Assembly: GCA_934045905.1 (NCBI GenBank)
Contig: OW203771.1
Location: forward strand, 19,290,069 to 19,354,068
Length of the DNA: 64,000 nucleotides
Direction: 5' to 3'
From: Leuctra nigra
Taxonomy: Eukaryota > Arthropoda > Insecta > Plecoptera > Leuctridae
The position numbers and the translations under genes are program-made. Every line of letters starts with the position of its first letter. Position 1 is the stretch's first letter. Below the pieces are notes generated by a model that worked only from the letters and a program-made list of their open reading frames with translations, was not told where the DNA came from and did not search any database. Positions 57,972 to 64,000 of this stretch are shown here, piece by piece.

Positions 57972-59540
57972 TAATATCTTATGATACAAATTTTCAGACC
58001 AATCAGTCAAGAACTTTCTTAATAATTGACATTTTCTATCTTGAAATAGATGACAAAGGTGATGGATATCTGAAAGAAAATCCCCAACAACTGGATTTGG
58101 TTTGTTTAACAAGACCAATCTGGGTCAATAAATATACCTGTAATTGAAGTTATAAAGAAGAACAAAAAATGGGGTACAACATGAGGGTAGTCATAAGGTC
58201 GTAGTGCAATAAGGAATTGGATTGACAGCATACGGTAAACCTGTCAACAAGTTTCATTACGTCCCAGGAAGTGTACAATTCAAGAAACAAAGAATTTTCT
58301 TCTTAATATTATTTATTATTATTAATTATCGAGCAATTTGAACATAGTGTAACATAGCAGTCTTAAAACACTGAAAATATAGGCATCCTGCATGAGAAAA
58401 GGTTGCCATAGTAACCTATACAAAAGTATAGGGAAAAACAAATCTGACAGCGGCAATCCAAATCTCATATTTTGAGTGATTACTTGTGAAAGAAAGATAT
58501 TTAAGTAAGTACAAGCTAATAATAATACGCAATATTTATCTTTACACATGTTCAAGTTAAATATTCATCTGATAAATATGATTTATTGCTATTATTTAGA
58601 GCTTTGACACATTTCCCCTACCATAGCAGCCTCCATTTTTCTACCACTGTGACGTCACGAGCAGGATTCCTATTAGATTGCAACCCCCATTTTCCCCGAT
58701 AACTTATGAGTATTTACAAATTATCGAGAAAGTGATTTTTAACGCAAACGCATGGTCTAACGCAAAATAGTCGGTCTGGACCGACTATTTTGTTTATAAT
58801 GTTTTAGGCACAATAATAAGTTGTTCAGAGTGAAAACATAATCATTAAGATGAACCCAAACTTGAGCAATAAATTCAAATTCAAATCCATAAAATTCCTC
58901 ATAATTGGAATAAAGCTGAACTAAAACAAAGTGATTGCTACAAAGCATATCTTAATAAAATATTAATGTAAACAAAAACACATTAATTAACACATTGATA
59001 TTTTTCACAACGCACATCCCTTCATATCATCCTGACTCCATGGAAGTTTTCCACAGAAACCTACATTCTCTTAATTAATATAGTTACATATTTATAGCAC
59101 TAATTAGTTGTTAATTAATAATAATTATTTGAATAACAATAATTAGTTATTTAAGTTCAAAAAATACAGATTGAAAGTAGTATAATGAAATTTAGCAACT
59201 TTTTATATTTCGTGGAATATAGTACACAAATCTATTTAACAAAAATACAAATTATTTACAAATGACACACTTGTATTAATAATTAGAAGTGTTATGTAGT
59301 GTTTGTGTATATCAAGTGTTGGTAGCAATTCCTAAATAATCCGTATTTGACAACACACGACTAATTACAGGAAGTTACATATTAAATAAATCCCAATGAT
59401 AAGCTATTTCCATTATCCAATAATACAGCTGGACCATAACTTCCAACTCCTTCAAAATGTTAAGATATACCCCAATAAACCTTTTATCTGTATTTCCACT
59501 ACATAGACAACAACTCCCCATCCACATCTATAGTAACACC
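57972..59540. other. Intergenic sequence with a palindrome and a SINE tail fragment
   Basis: No gene is seen. A perfect hairpin aaaatagtcggtc-tg-gaccgactatttt occupies 58,764-58,791. Positions 58,985-59,075 match the 3' end of the family-S1 SINE (cacatcccttcatatcatcc, then cctacattct) without a tRNA head. Confidence 0.55.
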
Positions 59541-62500
59541 TTACACTTCCAAATACCCGGCCCGAAGTCTTATTTTACCAGATACAGTTGGCGTTCCTGT
59601 AGTTGTGGTTTTCGTAATTCCTCCCAAAGTGCCTCCAGATCCACTTCCTCGTCCCAAACCACCCTCACTGGCTTCAGTTCCTGCTCCCCTTATTCCACTT
59701 GATTTACTGCCTCTTAACATGTCAACAATAACAACCTTAGTACCGGCGCTACTGACCCCACTAGGTGTACTGCTTCCAAATATACCTCCAAATTCACTTC
59801 CTCGTCCCAAAGTGCCCCCACCAACACCGTGAATTGCCCCCCTAGGTGTACTGCTTCCAAATATACCTCCAGTTTCACTTCTTCGTCCCAAAGTGCCCCC
59901 ACCAACACCGTCAACTGCCCCACTAGGTGTACTGCCTTTCAGTATACCTCCAGATTCACTTCCTCGTCCCAAAGTGCCCCAAAGTCCCAAAGTACTGCTT
60001 TTGACTAAGTGACCGCTTCCAGCTCCACTATCTGAACCAATAGCCCTTCCAGAAGATTCTGTTCGACTTCTACCATCTGAGTTTCCGCCGTTAAAGAATT
60101 TAGTCTCATTTTTCCCTCCAGGAGCAGTAGCTTGTGTTCTTCCGTACCAATTCTTGCCATTACCGAAATCAGATCTGTTTCCATTCACACCTCTAGGAAT
60201 AATGTTTTCTTCTCCTCCACTAAAACTACCGCCACTAGGCCCATTCAAGTCCCATTTTACTCCATTTCTGAATTCAGTTCCACCATCACCTCCGGATCTT
60301 CCGTAAGCAGGCCTATAACCAAACCATTTCCAATAATTTCTGAATTCGGAACCATTTCCATCATTACCTCCAGGAAAATAATCTTCTGTTCTTCCGTAAG
60401 CAGGCCTATATCCGCCCCATTGTCCTCCATTTCTAAATCCAGTTCTATTTTCATCATCACCTTCAGACCTTCCAAAAGCAGTCATATACCCGACCCTTTG
60501 TCCTCCATTTCCAATTTCATTTCGATTTTCAGCATCACCTTCAGATCTTCCGTAAGCAGGCCTATACCCGCCCCATTGTCCTCCATTTCCACTTTCATTT
60601 CGATTTTCAGCATCACCTTCAGATCTTCCGTAAGCAGGCCTATACCCGCCCCATTGTCCTCCATTTCCACTTTCATTTCGATTTTCAGCATCACCTTCAG
60701 ATCTTCCGTAAGCAGGCCTATACCCGCCCCATTGTCCTCCATTTCCACTTTCATTTCGATTTTCAGCATCACCTTCAGATCTTCCGTAAGCAGGCCTATA
60801 CCCGCCCCATTGTCCTCCATTTCCAATTTCATTTCGATTTTCAGCATCACCTTCAGATCTTCCGTAAGCAGGCCTATACCCGCCCCATTGTCCTCCATTT
60901 CCACTTTCATTTCGATTTTCAGCATCACCTTCAGATCTTCCGTAAACAGGCCTATACCTGCCCCATTGTCCTCTGTTACCAAATTCAGATCGATTTTCTT
61001 TATCACCTTCAGATCTTCCGTAAGCAGGCCTATAACCGAACCATTTCCAATAATTTCTGACATCGGAATTGTTTCCAACATTATTTCCAGGAAACGAGTC
61101 CCCTGTTCTTCCACCCTGTCCGCCGCCACCAGAGCCATTTCGGTCCGAGTTCCAGTAATTTCCGAAAGCACTTCCAGTAGACGTGTTTTGTGTTTCCTTT
61201 CCGCATTTTCCGCCACCGGACTCATTTCCGTTAAAATTACTGTCACTTCCGATATTAGTTCTATTTCCATTTACAACTCCAGGCGTTCCTCCATGATTTC
61301 TCCCTTCTCCCCTTCCTTCTCCTCCCCCTCCTTCTCCACCCCTTCCTTCTCCACCCCTTCCATCTCTTCCCCTTCCATCTCCTCCCCTTCCATCTCCTCC
61401 CCGTTCTTCATTTGTATAATGGGAAGACTCTGAATGTTCCGTTGTTGGTTGTGTATCAGTTAGTGGAGTGACAGATGTAATAGGATCAGTTGTTTGAGGG
61501 GCAGATTCGGACCATTCTGTTGTTGTTGGTTGTGTATCAGTTAGTTGAGTGACAGATGAAATAGGATCTGTTGTTTGAGGGGCAGATTCGGACCATTCTG
61601 TTGTTGTTTCTTGTGTATCAGTTAGTTGAGTGACAGATGAAATAGGATCAGTTGTTTGAGGGGCAGATTCTGACCATTCTGTTGTTGTTGCTTGTGTATC
61701 AGTTAGTTGAGTGACAGATGTAATAGGATCAGTTGTTTGAGGGGCAGATTCTGACCATTCTGTTGTTGTTGGTTGTGTATCAGTTAGTGGAGTGACAGAT
61801 GTAATAGGATCAGTTGTTTGAGGGGCAGATTCTGACCATTCTGTTGTTGTTGGTTGTGTATCAGTTAGTGGAGTGACAGATGTAATAGGATCAGTTGTTT
61901 GAGGGGCAGATTCGGACCATTCTGTTGTTGTTGGTTGTGTATCAGTTAGTGGAGTGACAGATGTAATAGGATCAGTTGTTTGAGGGGCAGATTCGGACCA
62001 TCCTGTTGTTGTTGGTTGTGTATCAGTTAGTGGAGTGACAGATGTAATAGGATCAGTTGTTTGAGGGGCAGATTCTGACCATTCTGTTGTTGTTGGTTGT
62101 GTATCAGTTAGTGGAGTGACAGATGTAATAGGATCAGTTGTTTGAGGGGCAGATTCTGACCATTCTGTTGTTGTTGGTTGTGTATCAGTTAGTGGAGTGA
62201 CAGATGTAATAGGATCGGTTGTTTGAGCAGTAGATTCTGACCATTCTGTTGTTGTTGGTTGTGTATCAGTTAGTGGAGTGACAGATTTTTGAGTGGTGGA
62301 TGGGTGAATGGTAGAAGAGAGAGGGACAGATGAGTGAGGGGTAGATGATTGGATACTTGAGGAATTAGGAATTGATGATCGGGGGGTTGATGATCGGGTT
62401 CTTGATGATTTAAGGGTTGATGATGGGACGGTTGATGATTTAGGGGTTGATGATCGGGTGGTAGAAGTTTTAGGGGTAGATGATTTGTTTGTTGATGATT

Positions 62501-64000
62501 TAGGGGTAGATGATTGGGTGGTAGATGATTTAGGGGTAGATAATTGAGTGGTTGATGCTTTAGGGGTTGACGATTGAGTGGTTGATGTTTTATGGGTTGA
62601 TGATCGGGTGGTAGATGTTTTAGGAGTAGATGATTCGGTTGTTGATGATTTAGGGGTAAATGATTGGGTGGTTGATGTTTTATGGGTAGAAGATTGGGTT
62701 GTATATGATTTAGTTGTAGATAATTGGGTGGTAGATGATTTAGGGATAGATGATTGGTTTGTAAATGTTTTAGGTGTAGATGAGTGAGTAGTTGATATTT
62801 TAGGGGTAGATGATTTAGTGATAGATGATTGTGTAGTTAAAGTTTTAGAGGTAGATGATTTAGTGATAGATGATTGTGTAGTTAAAGTTTTAGGGGTAGA
62901 TGATTGGGTGGTATATGATTTAGTTGTGGATGATTTAGGGATAGATGATTGGGTGGTTAATGTTTTAGGTGTAGATGAGTGATCAGTAGATATTTTAGAG
63001 GTAGATGATTGGGTGGTATATGCTTTATTTGTGGATGATTGGGTAGTATGTGTTTTAGGGCTTGATAATTGGGTGGCAGATGGTTTATAGATAGATGATT
63101 GGGTAGTAAATGATTTAGGGGTTTTTGTTTGGGTGTAAGATGATTTAGGGGTAGATGTGTGAGCTGTAGATGGCGGAGGGGTAGAAGACTGACGGACCGA
63201 TGAGTGAGGAGAATATGCTCTAGTGGCATATTCTGACCATTCAGTTGTTGGTAAATCAGATGTTTCAGTGGCATATTCTGACCATTCAGTTGTTGGTAAA
63301 TCAGATGTTTCAGTGGCTGATTCTGACCATTCAGTTGTTGGTAAATCAGATGTTTCAGTGGCTGATTCTGACCATTCAGTTGTTGGTGAATCAGTAAGTT
63401 GAGGGTCAGACGTAATTGGATCAGATGTTTCAGTGACATATTCTGACCATTCAGTTGTTGGTAAATCAGATGTTTCAGTGGCATATTCTGACCATTCAGT
63501 AGTTGGTGAATCAGTAAATTGAGGGTCAGATAAATTAGGATCAGATGTTTGAGGGGCTGATTCTGACCATTCAGTTGTTGGTGAATCAGTAAATTGGGAG
63601 TTAGGTGTAATTGGATAAGATGTTTGAGGGACAAATTCTGACCATTCAGTTGATTGTGAATCAGTAAATTGAGTGACAAATGTTGGAGTGTCAGATAACT
63701 GAGGGTGGGATGTCCCACGGAAAGATGACTGTGTCGCAGATGATTGGGATATTGGTTCTCTGTCAGGCGATATTGTACCTGGAGATAATATAACTTTAAA
63801 TTGGGTTGTAGGAGGTGGGGTAACAGAAGGTAAAGCAATTGGTACTTGAATAATAGGTTTACTATTAAATCCTCCACGTCCTTTCTCATCCGTATCGTCT
63901 CCGCCACCGCTCCAACCACCGCCCCATCCTCTGACCCAGTCCCCGACCCAGCCAAGGCCCCAGCCACCACGTCTCCCTTCACCTCCTCCCCAGCCACCTC
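59541..64000 (-). CDS. Mucin-like Thr/Ser/Gly-rich repeat protein, partial (5' end beyond the window)
   Basis: One uninterrupted minus-strand frame of at least 1,485 residues; it enters from the right edge and stops at 59,541. No Met occurs in this frame before 60,485, so the start and any signal exon lie outside. Visible order: a Trp/Gly-rich segment (GGWGGGEGRRGGWGLGW); repeats with TTEWSE and SAPQTSD; a long KSSTTQSSTP region; about ten 27-residue repeats (SESAPQTTDPITSVTPLTD then TQPTTTEW); a GGDGRGG stretch; seven or so 26-residue repeats (NGGQWGGYRPAYGRSEGD); and a Gly/Ser C-terminus. Dense Thr/Ser suggests O-glycosylation. Probably a secreted sheath, coat or glue mucin. It may be a seventh member of the secreted-protein cluster. 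Confidence 0.8.
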   Translation of the reverse strand, partial: GGWGGGEGRRGGWGLGWVGDWVRGWGGGWSGGGDDTDEKGRGGFNSKPIIQVPIALPSVTPPPTTQFKVILSPGTISPDREPISQSSATQSSFRGTSHPQLSDTPTFVTQFTDSQSTEWSEFVPQTSYPITPNSQFTDSPTTEWSESAPQTSDPNLSDPQFTDSPTTEWSEYATETSDLPTTEWSEYVTETSDPITSDPQLTDSPTTEWSESATETSDLPTTEWSESATETSDLPTTEWSEYATETSDLPTTEWSEYATRAYSPHSSVRQSSTPPPSTAHTSTPKSSYTQTKTPKSFTTQSSIYKPSATQLSSPKTHTTQSSTNKAYTTQSSTSKISTDHSSTPKTLTTQSSIPKSSTTKSYTTQSSTPKTLTTQSSITKSSTSKTLTTQSSITKSSTPKISTTHSSTPKTFTNQSSIPKSSTTQLSTTKSYTTQSSTHKTSTTQSFTPKSSTTESSTPKTSTTRSSTHKTSTTQSSTPKASTTQLSTPKSSTTQSSTPKSSTNKSSTPKTSTTRSSTPKSSTVPSSTLKSSRTRSSTPRSSIPNSSSIQSSTPHSSVPLSSTIHPSTTQKSVTPLTDTQPTTTEWSESTAQTTDPITSVTPLTDTQPTTTEWSESAPQTTDPITSVTPLTDTQPTTTEWSESAPQTTDPITSVTPLTDTQPTTTGWSESAPQTTDPITSVTPLTDTQPTTTEWSESAPQTTDPITSVTPLTDTQPTTTEWSESAPQTTDPITSVTPLTDTQPTTTEWSESAPQTTDPITSVTQLTDTQATTTEWSESAPQTTDPISSVTQLTDTQETTTEWSESAPQTTDPISSVTQLTDTQPTTTEWSESAPQTTDPITSVTPLTDTQPTTEHSESSHYTNEERGGDGRGGDGRGRDGRGGEGRGGEGGGGEGRGEGRNHGGTPGVVNGNRTNIGSDSNFNGNESGGGKCGKETQNTSTGSAFGNYWNSDRNGSGGGGQGGRTGDSFPGNNVGNNSDVRNYWKWFGYRPAYGRSEGDKENRSEFGNRGQWGRYRPVYGRSEGDAENRNESGNGGQWGGYRPAYGRSEGDAENRNEIGNGGQWGGYRPAYGRSEGDAENRNESGNGGQWGGYRPAYGRSEGDAENRNESGNGGQWGGYRPAYGRSEGDAENRNESGNGGQWGGYRPAYGRSEGDAENRNEIGNGGQRVGYMTAFGRSEGDDENRTGFRNGGQWGGYRPAYGRTEDYFPGGNDGNGSEFRNYWKWFGYRPAYGRSGGDGGTEFRNGVKWDLNGPSGGSFSGGEENIIPRGVNGNRSDFGNGKNWYGRTQATAPGGKNETKFFNGGNSDGRSRTESSGRAIGSDSGAGSGHLVKSSTLGLWGTLGRGSESGGILKGSTPSGAVDGVGGGTLGRRSETGGIFGSSTPRGAIHGVGGGTLGRGSEFGGIFGSSTPSGVSSAGTKVVIVDMLRGSKSSGIRGAGTEASEGGLGRGSGSGGTLGGITKTTTTGTPTVSGKIRLRAGYLEV

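Noticed and set aside
60482..61270. Minus-strand frame of 262 codons and plus-strand frame of 433 codons overlapping the mucin-like gene
   Set aside because: Both are produced by the 78-bp repeats. The mucin frame is the one that stays open from the right edge to 59,541.
62957..63997. 346-codon minus-strand frame beginning MAGEEVKGD
   Set aside because: Different phase from the mucin frame. It becomes Leu/His-rich because it reads the Thr/Ser repeats out of frame.

Overview
The window is a TE-rich, AT-rich stretch of a eukaryotic genome, almost certainly an arthropod and most likely an insect. The four core histones are canonical. The H2B N-terminus ([19 protein letters not shown]) is insect-like, and each histone gene has a replication-type 3' stem-loop. 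There are no bacterial-type operons, ribosome binding sites or CRISPR arrays. I cannot name the species; a hemipteran is a guess.

Layout. (1) 1-240: edge of a LINE reverse transcriptase. (2) 518-7110: one copy each of H3 (+), H2B, H2A and H4 (all -), widely spaced, with no H1, plus a decayed GC-rich exon and a SINE remnant. (3) 8.3-29.8 kb: three direct segmental duplicates. Each carries one minus-strand gene for a secreted Gly/Asn-rich protein. The units differ by datable insertions (Helitron-like element, LINE, solo LTR, inverted SINE dimer), and sister units preserve the empty sites. Unit 3 contains a gene-conversion tract from unit 1. (4) 33.4-46.8 kb: three more minus-strand secreted-protein genes. 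Two share a propeptide ending in a furin-type RQKR site but have unrelated repetitive mature parts. Their introns hold hAT-type MITEs, a 200-bp hairpin and a LINE fragment. (5) 47.0-55.9 kb: a nested stack of transposons: Helitron-like element, then a TIR DNA transposon with 3-bp TSD, then a nearly full-length LINE, then a SINE. (6) 55.9-58 kb: two more Helitron-like copies. (7) 59,541 to the right edge: one open minus-strand frame of at least 1,485 codons for a mucin-like Thr/Ser/Gly repeat protein.

Main biological message. Six genes share one architecture. A 28-nt coding exon 1 encodes nine residues of a signal peptide, followed by a phase-1 intron and one large exon encoding the rest. All are on the minus strand. 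The mature parts are low-complexity repeat proteins, of the kind used in silks, glues, sheaths, cuticle or egg coats. The mucin-like gene at the right may belong to the same cluster, but its first exon is outside the window. The tissue and function are not visible in the sequence.

Exons, splice sites, target-site duplications and reading-frame phases were worked out by hand. No similarity search was possible.
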